Source: Ashinkailepas kermadecensis (lineage: Eukaryota > Arthropoda > Thecostraca > Neolepadidae). Taken from it: a stretch of DNA of 64,000 nt. The notes under the pieces were generated by a model. It had not been told where the DNA came from. It worked only from the letters and a program-made list of their open reading frames with translations, and searched no databases. This document shows, one piece after another, positions 1 through 11,345 of the stretch. The stretch is from assembly GCA_034440615.1 (NCBI GenBank), contig JAOTOM010005150.1, forward strand, positions 349,501 to 413,500, in the 5' to 3' direction. Both the position numbers and the translations under genes were made by a program. Position 1 is the first letter of the stretch. Each line of letters opens with the position of its first letter.

Positions 1-1828
1 ATGCAACTAAGCCGGTCACTATTGGTCCTGCAACCACTTGGAATCATGACCTTTCCATTTACAACCCTTTGCAAATGACCTTCATTTGCATTTGCCAATT
101 CATCTTGTTCAAAGTAAAAAAGAACAAAGGTGTCGAAATCTACAGATAGTCAAGTCCCCAGACTCGTTTGTACTTATCTGGAAAATAGAAGAAATGCAAT
201 TCCCGGAGTCTTTAAGTGGAGTGACCGAAGTCTTACTTTTGGGTGGGCTTGGTGTGGCGGTAGGTTGGCCGGATGTTCCTAGGTATCGGCTACTTTTTAC
301 GAGAATTTCGGTTGGCTGCGATGTGCCATGGTATGTACATGGTGATGTGCCATGCTGTGGTGACGACCCAGCTGTGACACGTGGCGTCACGCCCTGGTCA
401 CGTGCTCGTCACGTCAGGTCACGTGATCGTCACGCCAGTCTGCAGCGAGCAGTGAGTCACTGCTCGGAGCTGGGGGGCACGTACACGGTGCGTCACGTCT
501 GTGCAGGTGCATGCCTGCCAACGTCCGTCGGCACATGGGATGAGTAACGAATGGGTAGGGTGGTATTCAATGTGGGGTGTGCAATCAGTTTGGAAAGAAA
601 TGTTTTCGTCTACCTACTTCATGCTTATTTATAATGGATTTAACATTGACATAAAGCATTCTATTCATGGATGTCGTCAGACATGGAAGCATATAAGCAT
701 ATAATGCACTGTAGAAAAACGTTTTCAGCACAAAAAGAAAAAAGCAAATGTCACGGCAATTCAAAAGCACAATTCTTACGCAATGCTTGCTTGCACATAC
801 CATAATCAGCGCACCACTATGGTATGCATTTTAAGCCCTTCAACACGGTGTCGTAAAATTTACGTCGGATGCAAGCAACTCGCATGGAGTATTACTTGGC
901 ATTGTGCATTTCAGACACAGTCGGAACTTTTATTGGCAGGGTTTATCAATGTTGCCATCGATGCGCGATGTAAAACAGCGCGACCGGATCATCTTCTGTA
1001 GCAGAGGCTAGCAGTTACGTCAGAGCGAAGCCCCGCCCACGGGCGACTGAATGCCCACCGGCAATACTGGTGACCCGAGCCGGGTCAGTGGTGCTTGAGT
1101 GCCCGAGGCCGACCACCCGTGCGTCAGTAGGCGGAGCTTACGGATTGCTGGCGGGTAACCTCAACGCAGAACACGGAGTCGCTTGGCATGGCGAGTCAAT
1201 GACAAGTTCCTTTAATTTTGCTATACAAGCAAAATACCGATGAGAACAAAAGTTCCGGCTGTATTCGTAATCACCATAAACAAAATATCATTAATGCAAA
1301 ATGTGCCTGTTAACATTTATTCCACAAACAAACAAAAAACTGCGTTAAGTGGTTTGAAAAGCATAGTAGGTAACATTCGCAGCATTAGTGCACAAGCGAG
1401 AGCGGACGTGGAAAGCGCGGTGTTGTCCATTGTGGCTTCTTGTGTGAATGCAAGACCTCCGTATAGCAATCCCACCCCCTGCCGAGTGAAGCTCAGTCGG
1501 CGACCGGCTGCTATACGACGTCCGTTGCACACTGTAGAGACGGCAGTGGGGGGAAACATTCTAATTTTGAACAGTGATTTGAACTATTCTGCTTCGGATG
1601 GAAGTTGGCAAAAACTCGACGTTGAATGAACACGCCCAGCCCTAGGTGCAGAACATGTATCTTAAAACGCTGCAACTAAAACCGCATTGCCGAAGCGTGG
1701 CAGTTGAATCGGGCCGAGTTATAAATGATTTTTTTTTCATACACGATAGTAGACTCACTCGGACTTTGTTCTTGCTAGGATGAGAAATGAGCACTTCAAA
1801 CCGGGCACTTACACGCATGTAGATACCG

Positions 1829-1830
<2 letters not shown>
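1..1830. other. No gene recognised; unique spacer
   Basis: I see no gene with recognisable domains here. At 375-440 there is a cluster of CACGTG and GTCACG motifs with a short, irregular repetitive look. At 1010-1150 there is a GC-rich patch with GGCGGAG and CCCGCCC boxes. Open frames here are short and show no family resemblance. Confidence 0.5.
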
Positions 1831-1872
<42 letters not shown>

Positions 1873-1875
1873 GAG

Positions 1876-1939
<64 letters not shown>
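1831..1939. repeat. (GA)n / (TA)n compound microsatellite
   Basis: A GA dinucleotide run of about 50 bases passes directly into a TA run of about 60 bases. The open frames through it (poly-Ile/Tyr, poly-Ser/Leu) are products of the repeat. Confidence 0.95.
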
Positions 1940-1942
<3 letters not shown>

Positions 1943-2049
1943 CTGACACATGAGATTGCATGACCAGCATTTCCCATCGCCCTCCTGGGTTGTGAGGTCG
2001 CAACGTCTTGCTGAAATCACTGAACAACTGCATAGCGGCGCATTTTTTT

Positions 2050-2606
2050 GTCGGATGGCTGCCATGAACTGCTTGAAAATCCTTGCGTACCGTTCTACAT
2101 TGATGATCTGGATGCGTCCCTCTTGATCCTCGAAGCAGAAGGGGCATGTAAATCCCGAACTGCTTGTATAACATCACGCCACATACTTCAGGCTGTGCAA
2201 ATGTCTCCTTTCTACTGTGTCTGGCGAGCTTGGTGCTCAAAATTGGCTGTTTTGTGTGTCAATGTGGCCAACCAAGTAGAAATGGCCGCCAACAGTGAAC
2301 CAAGTGGCGTGCAAGAACAGCTCGGATCACGGCACTGTTCAATTATTCACTTGCAGAAGTTGACCCTGCCTTTGCTGCATTAGTCTGGGAAAGTTATTTC
2401 CTCATCCAAAGCTTGCATGGATGCAGTTCCAGCTCTTCTTTATGTATTATTTTTGCAGTAGCGAGGCTGCAGCCAAGTTCTTGGCAAACGCTCCTCGCCG
2501 ACTTTCGAGAATTTTCGGCAATGAACTCTTGCTTATTTCGGATCACTTCTCCGGTTTCGGCTATCCTCTTTTTCCCCAGTTGAATCAAATATTCCCCACA
2601 GATCAT
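2050..2606 (-). pseudogene. Decayed Tc1/mariner-type transposase
   Basis: On the minus strand a helix-turn-helix segment is readable at 2606-2400, with the pattern ARSVCQELGCSLATAKIIHK followed by an ELxLHPCKL motif, typical of mariner-type DNA-binding regions. About 250 bases further on, in other frames, come a PEVCGVMLYKQFGI segment and FEDQEGRIQIINVERYARIF. These correspond to the 'WCAL..FGIIGPYFFED..G..VTVN..RY..ML' stretch of the DDE/D domain in this superfamily. Frameshifts and stops separate the pieces and the acidic triad is not intact, so this is a dead fragment. I did not find flanking inverted repeats. The family call rests on motif resemblance only. Confidence 0.6.
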
Positions 2607-2925
2607 TGTCGTAGAAACGTATCAGTGTCGCTGAAAATTGTATTGCGGCCAGGTGCTCTCTGCTTTGGAGTGGCTACGGAAGTGCCGTTGGGTAAGTATA
2701 GTCGATTCAGTCGCAGGGTAAGACTAGATGATTTTGGCTTTGTGGACAGTGCTGTAGATAACCATGCCAACTGATACACCTTTGCCAGACATAATATCCG
2801 TTGCATGTACTGTCATTTCATGCAAGTAAGTTACTAATGTCTCCCTTAACACCACCTTTGCATCTATTTGAAAGGTTGACAGGTCTTTGTGAGCCAGCCT
2901 GCATGTATATGCATATACTATGCTA

Positions 2926-2928
<3 letters not shown>

Positions 2929-3011
<83 letters not shown>

Positions 3012-3044
3012 ATATATATATATATAAAAAAATATATATATATA
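2929..3044. repeat. (TA)n microsatellite
   Basis: About 115 bases of nearly pure TA repeat, ending in short A/T-rich interruptions. No other content. Confidence 0.95.
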
Positions 3045-3149
3045 CTCAAATACTTGGTGTGTAGTCTGTCAAGGCAGCAGTGCGACCATCTTACCATACC
3101 TACCACAAACATGCCTTATATCATGCCACCATACACATATGGCGCGGTT

Positions 3150-3640
3150 CTGGTGGCTGGCACGACAGTGGCACGACAGTGGCACGACAGTGGCACGACC
3201 CAGCCGGACGTGCCACCGTCCGGCTGGGTCGTTGGCCGACGGTGGGGCCGGCCGGCCAGGTGCAGCTGTGCGGGCAGCGCCGCTGCACCGTTTCTCCCTC
3301 CGCTCGGCGAGCGCTGTTGCTAACCGCGCCGCGAACAATGGCCCGCGCCCGTCAACACGGCCAGCGCCGACACACCCGCAACCGCCGCCGGCCGGCCGGC
3401 CAGCCGGCAACAAAGCGGCCGCACCGAGGGAGAGACGGCACAGAGGCACGCACACCTGTGGGCCGGCCGGCCGCGTCCCTCGGCCACCGGCCGCCGCCCG
3501 GTGTTGGCGGGCAGCCGGGGTCGGGCCGGACCATCACTGGCAGGAGACACGCACAAAGAGATCGACGCAGCTTCGGGAGCAGACAGGCCGCGATCCTAAT
3601 GCGGCCGCGCTGCACTGGTGGGGTGATGCTACATGGCGTA
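3150..3640. other. CpG-rich patch with GGCCGGCC clusters
   Basis: The segment starts with four copies of a 12-base unit (GGCACGACAGTG, 3158-3200). It is then very CpG-rich with repeated GGCCGGCC and GCCGGCC words. Open frames on both strands reflect base composition, not a recognised protein. It could be an unmethylated promoter-like island, but no adjoining gene was recognised. Confidence 0.45.
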
Positions 3641-3660
3641 CCCTGAATACCGGAATATAG

Positions 3661-4490
3661 GATGGAGGTTGTAGTTGCTATAACCACAATGAATGGCTTT
3701 AGCGGAACGACAAGGGGAGACACAGCCCCCCCCTGAGATGCCACAATTTTTAGTTCCTTTAAGTCAAATTCCACCCAATGCCATCGCCTGCCAACAACAT
3801 TTTTCGAGGATTTCCGGGCGCGACACCTCATTTTTCATAGTGTTTCCCATTTTTGTTTTTTCCTTCGCACAATGGGCGGCGAATGTTCTCGGGAACGGGG
3901 AAGCTACACTTCCCTTAAACGATGCAATTTAACATTAGCCCCTCTGTATTGATTAAAGAAATGGCTTCAACCGAAGCTTGCACCAATCTTAGATCCAGGA
4001 TGCTACGATTCGGTTCTTTCACATTAGATCCTTTGTGCAAATAATACTTCCCCATCCCTCGCTGTAGGGTATGCCTCATGACCCTATGGTTCTTTTCCGA
4101 CTAAACGTTCTCCTCTGTGAGGGGATGGCTGGTTCCCAAGTCAATATTTATCTCGCTAGGAGAAGATGAAAATAATATATTTTTAAAATCGAGTCATGTT
4201 CATAGGGGCAGCCAAGGGGCGGGCCACCACCCACTAAACGAAGAACAATGCAATAGATCAGGCATGAAATTTTGCGATTTGCACTATTCCAAGCGATAAA
4301 TTTTCGGTGCGCTTCGCGAGCCGTAGCCAGTCTTCGCGAGATGGCTCCTTTTTGGGGGTCGGCCCCTTTAAGAAAACCCTGGCTGTGCCGCTGGCTATGT
4401 TACACATTGATTATCTCCTCTTGCCAAGAGCGCCGAATTGGATGAGGCGTGCTGGGGAGGGGACAGGTTTCCCAAAGCTGATTGTCAAAA
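3661..4490. other. No gene recognised
   Basis: Mixed-composition spacer between the CpG-rich patch and the first SINE. I see no coding region, RNA gene or clear repeat. Confidence 0.4.
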
Positions 4491-4498
4491 TTTTGGGG

Positions 4499-4657
4499 AC
4501 GAGTAGTCGGGTAAGTTGCTCGTTTCACAATCGAAAGATTGTGGGTTCGAGTCTCACCCGTCGTTACTCTTCGCCCGCGGCCAATCGGCGTGAGAGATTG
4601 GCGACGCTACATGACTCAATGGTCGATGTGTCGTAAAACCAATAACCAACCAACCCA
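4499..4657 (+). repeat. tRNA-derived SINE, family A, copy 1
   Basis: It has a tRNA-like head with a B box GGTTCGAGTCTC near 4544. A family-specific body follows (TACTCTTCGCCCGCGGCCAA, then GAGAGATTGGCGACGCTACA). It ends in a short A/C-rich tail of AACCAATAACC type. Three other copies with the same order of blocks lie at 24651-24800 (+), 51333-51445 (-) and 55309-55465 (-). Confidence 0.85.
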
Positions 4658-5356
4658 AATATAGGCATCTCAGTATGCATGGCGTTGCATGGTACATAAT
4701 GAATCTAAATAAGTCTTTCCCACACTGATCAAGCGAGGTACTGCAACCCTTGCCCTTCACATAGATTCTTATGGATATCGATTGGGATGCTCAACCCAAT
4801 ATGACTAACGAACAGCCATGGGCAGATGCAGAAGCCTGGCTTGGGGCTAACTAAAAATACATATCTTCAGAAAAAATAATTAATTAGACTTCAACACTTA
4901 ATATCCGTCGTGTCTGCTTAAGACAATATTCACCTCATAAAATGTCACTAGATTTCGATAAAATGCAAAATATAATAAAATAAAATGAAATAAAATAAAA
5001 AGGTGCAAAATATCCTAAAAATCGGTATCTTGGTGATGGTGGGGTGGGGGGGGGGGGGGGTCATGAACTTCATGTTCCCCACCTGGATATATCCCTGCGA
5101 ACAGCCGCAGGCTTCAGGTGATCCAACATCCATAGGCCGTAGGTTTTCTCTGAGCCAATTTCCTTAGGCTTTACGGGTTTCAACATCCGTAGTTTTTATG
5201 CGGTCGAAGATCTCTACGTCTTACGCGAGCAAGCTTACGCGAAGGTATTACGTAATATGACACCCCTATATTTTACGTGATCAAACATTCGGAAGGCCTA
5301 GGTTAGAATTGGTTAGGTTAGGTTAGAGTGGAATACACGTTACCATGCAGGCTTTG

Positions 5357-5654
5357 CAGAGGCGGATCCAGGATTTTCGTTCGGTCCGGAGGAGCACCAC
5401 TGCGAAGGTCCCTCGAGGAGGAGCGCCTTCGACGGAAAATTCGTTGAGCAGAAGGTGGAGTGGATGTACTAGAGCATACCGCAGGGACGCCTTTTGGTCC
5501 CACCTTTTCCTCTGAGAGGGGTGCCTTTAGATAACAAATCCTTTCAGCTGGCGGGAGGCGCACTCGAGCCTTCCTCAGAGGCGCCTTTTCCCGGCCAAAT
5601 GAGCACCACCTTTCCATGGGGGACATACCCCAGTGCCCCCTGAATCCGCCCCTG
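5357..5654. mobile_element. hAT-like MITE, copy 1
   Basis: The element starts CAGAGGCGGATCCAGG and ends in the inverted version (ATCCGCCCCTG). The interior carries the family words GGCGCCTT, GCACTCGAGCCTTCC and CCATGGGG. It has no coding capacity. The 8-base flanks no longer match, so target duplication cannot be shown for this copy. Other copies are at 28050-28300 and 33593-33785, with diverged ones near 6360-6640 and 11190-11345. Confidence 0.7.
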
Positions 5655-6359
5655 TAAGCTTACCGGTGATGGAAGGTCGATGGGCTTGGGTTCGTCGAGT
5701 GGATTTCCAGTATTTTTTATATGCATTGACGTCCTATCATGGATCATGTACGCCTGGATTGGAAACCAACAGCTGTTTGCGTAACAGCCCACCTAGCGGA
5801 AGGCAAGTAAAAAGACAGAAACGCGGCCGGTTTTAGGCCATGCGCCTGTGGAAGTTCAGGGTACGCATTTCGTATTGGCATTTTTCCAATTGATTCAGCC
5901 ATCCCAAGAAGATTGCACCAGCCTTTCATGATACAGAATTGATGAAGGAACCTTACCGTTCCTTCCTTATTTATTTATTACGTTCCGTTCAGAAGTTTCC
6001 GTGGTGCGAATTTAAGACATTTGTGAGAGGGAGCCCACTTCGCCCCAAGGGTCTTCCCAACGCTGTTGATATCTTGATGATCTTTATCTTGAATCTTTAT
6101 CTCTTATCTCTCTATCTTTATCTTGATCGTGAAATTATTGGACGGGGCAAAGTGCATGAAGACAAAGGGGAGACCAAAATGAATTCGGGGACACATTCCA
6201 TTGGCTCCCATGTTAGAAGTTGAAATAATTGCGGGGGTGGGTGAAGCAAACATTGAGGTGGCAGTTTCCTCTCAAAGGTATATAAACAACACCCCTGAGT
6301 TGAACGACTAGCAAGTGGTAGCGAATCGGCAAGAAGTAGTGGCGTTGCCAGCTAGGGTA

Positions 6360-6640
6360 TGTTGCAAGGGCTGATCCGAGGTGGAGGAAGCGAAAGTGGC
6401 GCCCCTTATGACCCTAAGGAAGCCTCCCTTGGAGGTTCCAGTGTACCCCTCCCTCGAATTTCTCAGCGTAACGCGCTCCTCGGCCTGGGAACGGCAGTCC
6501 TCCGGGAGTTCGAACGCACGCCGCGAATTTTTTTCGGCGAAAGGCACCCTCAGACAAAAACAAATGGTGCCCCTCTGGGAGATCGGAGTTTGCCCCGTCC
6601 AAATGTTCTGAACCAAGATCCGCCCCTCTGGAGAAATGAC
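6360..6640. mobile_element. hAT-like MITE, diverged copy
   Basis: The right end has the family terminus (AAGATCCGCCCCTC) and the interior has the TGGAGGTTCCAGTGTACCCC and GGCACC words seen in the other copies. The left terminus (CTGATCCGAGG) is eroded. It sits between two arms of the foldback structure. No coding sequence. Confidence 0.5.
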
Positions 6641-7282
6641 GCCTCCTTTGGCAAAATAATAAATCTGTAAGTGGTATGGTGTAGGGGGAGGGGGCTTGTC
6701 CACTCCATGGAACTTCCCCTCAATCCTCTGCGGATTGGTGGGTACGCCGAAGTCTGTACTCTCCCATTCAGTTGTGTAAACCAGTCCACTGAAAAGTATC
6801 AGTCACATATCTAGAGAGCAAGGAGGATGGAGGCGAAAGGAGAACCGCTCATTCTTATCTTTGAGGGTGAAACTGCGCCCGCAATGCTTGCTTCCCCCCA
6901 CCCGCAATAATATCAACTTTTAACATGGGAGCCTATGGAATGTGACCCCTCCCCCCCTATTCATTTTGGTCTGCCTATTTCCTTCATGTACTTTGCCCCC
7001 TCCGATCATTTAAAGAAATCAACATCGGTGGGCCGACCCTTTCAGCGAAATGAGCTCCCTCTCACAGATGCCTGCACTTCGCATCACAACAACTTCGGAA
7101 CGGAGCGTAATAAATAAATGAGGAAACAATGTAGGGTTCCTTGATCAATTCTGTATCATGAAAGGCAGATGCAATCCTCCTGGGGTGGCTGAATCAATTG
7201 AAAAAAGGAAATACGAAATGCGTACCCGGAACTGCCATAGGCGCACGGCCTAAAACTGGCCACTTTCCCATGTTTTTACTTA

Positions 7283-7756
7283 TGGACTGTTCACACCTAG
7301 CGTAATCTCGACGCAAAAAAGCCAGCGCAATGACGGACTAGGCGTAATCCCGACACACTGGGCGTAATTTCGACGCGTCGACAGATCAGTGAAGACCAGC
7401 AAATACAGCAGATATAACAAATATATAATCGAAGATCAGCAAATATAGCGACCGCAGTTTATCCCGAGCAGTCTGTCGACCTTGCGTAAGGGCGCTGGTG
7501 CGCCGAGCGGAAAAAGTTGAGAAAAAATCCAACTTTGTCCGCTCGGAAATCGCCAGCGTTTCGTAGGACTCGGCAGACAGCTGACGCAAGGCCGGCGCAA
7601 TGGCAGAATCGGCAGACTCATTGAGCCCCATGCTAGCTTTGCGTCGATTCCGACAGTGCGTCGAGATTACGCTAGGTGTGAACAGTCCATAACTGTCGGC
7701 TAGCTTTGCGTCGATTCCGACAGTGCGTCGAGATTACGCTAGGTGTGAACAGTCCT
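7283..7756. mobile_element. Harbinger-like MITE with TTA target duplication
   Basis: The terminal inverted repeats are GGACTGTTCACACCTAGCGT at the left and its reverse complement at the right. The flanks read TTA on both sides (7280-7282 and 7757-7759). The uninterrupted site can be read from the sister arm of the foldback (ACTTACCC), which supports a 3-base TWA duplication, the rule for PIF/Harbinger elements. The right terminal 67 bases are tandemly duplicated (ends at 7688 and 7755). The 474-bp interior has no transposase. Confidence 0.8.
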
Positions 7757-8129
7757 TTACCCTCCGCTAGGTGACAAGTTGGTACCGCTGATAAGCGCAG
7801 ATCAAAGGCGCCGACGCGGAGTTTCCAATCCAGGCGTACGTCTCCATGGTCCTATCATGGATGATGTACACCTGGATTGGAAACTCCGCGTCGGCGCCTT
7901 TGATCTGCGCGTATCAGCGGCACCAACCTGCCACCTAGCGGAGGGTAAGTAAAAAGACGGAAACGCGGCCAGTTTTAGGCCGTGCGCCTATAGGAGTTCG
8001 GGGTACGCATTTCGTATTTAATTTTTTTCCCAATTGATTCAGCCACCCCAGGAGGATTGCATTTGCCTTTCATGATACAGAATTGATCAATGAACCTTAC
8101 CATTCTTTCCTCATTTATTTATTACGATG

Positions 8130-9600
8130 GCATGCTTTACTTTCTCCTGTATTCAGCTGACACGAGAAAGCAAAGGATGACATGAAAAAGAGTACAAAGA
8201 ATGAGAAAGAACGTTCAATTTCATTTAACAGCAGCTTCCTTTTCTGCCGAAGCTCGACGCACGACTGGCCTTGAGGGCCAGCCGGTCGTCATGGCAACGA
8301 CTTAGGCCCCGCCCTCCGGGAGTCGGCCGGTCGGTTTTGTGTAGTGTCCTCGTTTACCGGCAAGGAAACATACTTTTTCTGGGTGATACAAGTAAAAACG
8401 ATCCAGATTCGTATGTAGAATACTTCAGGCATTCGCATGGTATCAAATTTGCCTACATAGAATAAACATTGTCTGCGTAAAGCCGTGGAAAATATTGGCT
8501 ATTTTGGCTTGAGACGCACGCAAAGTGCTGCCGAGTATCGCCTTGGCTACGTCACAGACCCGGAACAACTTGACCCCCCCGCATTGTCTTACCTTTTGCA
8601 CAACATAGCCAACATCCATAGGTTTTACGCGGTTCATCAATAGGTAGGCTCAGAAAATTAGGTTGTCCCCACAATTTTCCCACTCAGAACATGTTCGCCT
8701 CAAGAAAATTGCTATCATTCTCTTCCTGGATGGTTGAATGGTGCTGTTTGATAATTACTAAGCTTGCTGTTGTTTGTATCACACTTTTCCGCGTAAAACA
8801 AACTGGTAGATTGTTATTTGCCTATGCATAAGAAGCCACTAATTCCAAATTGCAAAACATGTCAGTATATCAGCTGGATTTGTCAAAGCTTGCCTAGCAA
8901 TTTTCGTAAATTTTGTTGTTAGGCTAGGTAGGCAAAGAGGTATTATGACATTTCACGAGAAAAAAGTAGAAGTGTGATTAGGACAGCACTCTGGTCACGT
9001 AGCATACATATAGTATGTAACCTCAGATGTTATGCACCATGTGAATGGTGTATAACCAGAGTGGGAAACTTGCTTTCCAGGTTGGGAGTCTGAGTGCATA
9101 CCAACTTCATCCAGAGTGCATGTTCATGGACAAATTATTTTGTATGCATAAATCTGTTTACCAGTAACCAATGGGAAGAGCCTATGTAGTCAGTGCATAA
9201 TATGCATAAGTAATATGCATTGTCATCTGTGGTCAAATAAAAAGTCAAGGCATAGGAACAAAGAAGTGAACAATTAGCCGGTTTTACAGCTGAAATTTGC
9301 TCGTGTTTAGTATAGCTGGTATAATAACTTTATAGATGGTATAAAAGTTAGCAGCTAGCATAACGCCAAATACGTTTACTTTTTACGGTCATTTTGTGTT
9401 CATTATAGTGAAGTAGTGGTCCGTTATTGGGCATATGAACTGATATTGAACATAAGAATTAATTTTCATTTCATATAACTTTGATTTGAAGATGTACATT
9501 TTTGGTTCTAAAAACTGACATGTTCAGTCCCTTCCTCTTCCTCCAGGGTTGCCACAGTGGTACGATCGTGCCAGCTCTGGTACGCTTTCGACAAATCTGG
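8130..9600. other. No gene recognised; contains one short TIR-like motif
   Basis: AT-rich spacer. The only structured word I recognise is CCGGTTTTACAGCTGAAATT near 9279, a member of a short conserved motif that also occurs near 18083-18110, 53955 and 54705. The remainder shows no coding or RNA signature. Confidence 0.45.
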
Positions 9601-9609
9601 TATGCATGT

Positions 9610-9800
9610 AAGATAATCGGTTTCTGGCAGAGCGCCTGCTGAAGTCGGGGGCACGCATTTTGTGCATGCCTTTTTCAAATTAATTCAACGACTGGATGGT
9701 TCGAATCGGCATTTCACTACAAATAATTGATCAAAAACCTCACCTTTCTTTCTTTATTGGTTTATGGTGTTCCGTTCAGTAATTGTCTTGGTGTGAAGGC
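9610..9800 (+). repeat. Diverged copy of the foldback arm
   Basis: The order GGCACGCATTTTGTGCAT, ATTCAACGACTGG, ACAAATAATTGATCAAAAAC, TTCCGTTCAG and TTGGTGTGAA parallels the arm sequences at 5855-6010 and 7995-8125, with many substitutions. Confidence 0.5.
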
Positions 9801-10619
9801 ATTTCCGACAAGAAATTCCATACATAAAAAATGGTCGGACAAATGGCAAGTGGTAGCATAACATAGCAAGTCGATCAGACGGTATAGCATCGTCGCCAAC
9901 AGGGCTGGAAACCTCTCACGAAGGGAGTGGGTACAGGTCCTTATTTTCAACACATTTACAGATTGAATCCAGCCCCCCCTCCATTCTTGGACAAAAATGC
10001 ATTGGAAACCATTTGGAACTATTGGGATTTTCCTAGTGGTTTTAATGGTCCCTAATGGTCTGAATGCTTCCTGATGGAATTGGTTCCAATGGTCCCAATA
10101 GTATTCTGGCCAGACCAATCAGAGTTTCCATTCGGAACCTGGTGGTTAAACGTCGTTTTCCTTGTGGCATAATATCCCAAATTGTATTAACGGCCATCTT
10201 ACTAGACATGTATGGATTGCTGTGAATAACTACGATGCATTTTCAAATGCATGGGGTCTACGTGCTAGTGGATCTAAAGGGTAGGGACACGGAGGCCATG
10301 TCCTCTCCCCACCCTCCAAGCGGTGTGAAGGGGACCAAACTATCTCACCACCCCCAAAACGGGACTGTAAAATGAACTCAAAATATCGATTTAATGACAC
10401 ACACAAGGGCATATTTTAAGACGTTTTCCTTTGGGCAAAGATGGCCACAAATACACACCAAAATGAAGAACTAATTGGGATCGGCAAATTGGCTCTTAAA
10501 AATGTATGCATTTACACTTCACCATGCAGTCTATGACATGTCAATCAGGACCCGGAAATTAACTCTGGAATCCCAAAAATAACTCCAAATGCATCACAAA
10601 TTGAGTATGGCTATCTAAA

Positions 10620-11060
10620 AAAACGTTCCTTTGCCACGAAAGAAACGCACCGGGCCTCAAAAATCACGACGAGAACCGGAAACGCAACTCGCACTCCGAA
10701 AAAAGAGGCCACAAGAACTTGTGCCTCCCGACAACACGCATTGGGGCCCCGAAGACCCGCGCTTGACCCCGAAGCAAAATCGCACAGGAGCTCCCAAAAA
10801 TAGTTGTGGGATTGCACAATTTCCGTCGGGATGCTTAAAATTTATGCTGGGATACAAATAAACAGTGAGGCCGAAAACTCGCGCCAGGACCATATAAAAA
10901 TAAATCCGAGGCTTAGAAAAATCCAGCGGGGACCCCGAATCTTGGCCTGGAAAACCGACCTGGAATCCCATGAATCGTGCATAGCGCCGAAAAAAAACGT
11001 CCCGACTCCCGGAAAAAATAAAATCAGGCCCGGCCCCCAAAATCGCAGTACGTCCCAGTG
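10620..11060 (-). repeat. Decayed GC-rich satellite, array 1
   Basis: Imperfect units of roughly 30 bases share the minus-strand pattern GTGATTTTTGAGGCCCGG and GGGGCCCC with variable filler. The same decayed unit occurs in plus orientation at 51885-52620. The open frames crossing it on both strands have no family resemblance and follow from the repeat. Confidence 0.5.
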
Positions 11061-11189
11061 ATGTACCATGTGCCCCAGTATCGATACCTGGTGGATACGA
11101 ACACACCCGGGATCTCCAGCCATGGTCGCCGGAGCGGGTAGGGTGAAAAGGCGAGTCGTAGGGGAAGGGGCGAAGGCAACCCTTTATAA

Positions 11190-11345
11190 CTCAGACACTT
11201 CTGGGAGGTCCCAGTGTACTAGTCTCCCTAGCATTTCTTGTCCTCCAGTGGTGCTCCTCGGAAGGAAAATGTGCCCCTCCAGGTACATTCACAGCGGCGC
11301 CCATCCAAACAAGCTTCCCCTCATGACAATTCCTGGATCCACACC
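11190..11345. mobile_element. hAT-like MITE, diverged copy
   Basis: Family words GGGAGGTCCCAGTGTACTAG, GTGCTCCTCGGAAGG and GACAATTCCTGGATCCA are in the family order, but both termini are eroded. No coding content. Confidence 0.4.

Larger units (their letters stand above)
5730..8125. repeat. Three-arm inverted-repeat (foldback) structure
   Basis: The block at 5730-6285 recurs as its reverse complement at about 6820-7282 plus 7757-7845, and the first part recurs again in direct orientation at 7850-8125. Landmarks shared by all arms are ATCATGGATxATGTACxCCTG, the CACCTAGCGGA word, GTACGCATTTCGTAT, and CCTTTCATGATACAGAATTG. The two inner arms meet at a palindromic centre near 7845. A hAT-like copy (6360-6640) lies between the first two arms, and a Harbinger-like MITE interrupts the middle arm. 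A diverged single copy lies near 9610-9800. No transposase is visible. Confidence 0.75.

Noticed and set aside
3139..3660. GC-rich frame of 173-188 codons
   Set aside because: Arg/Pro/Ala-rich in every frame because of GGCCGGCC clusters; no domain and no splice or homology support.
5283..5330. Telomere sequence (TTAGG)n
   Set aside because: Only two or three degenerate units here and at other sites; these are interstitial words in AT-rich repeats, not a telomere.
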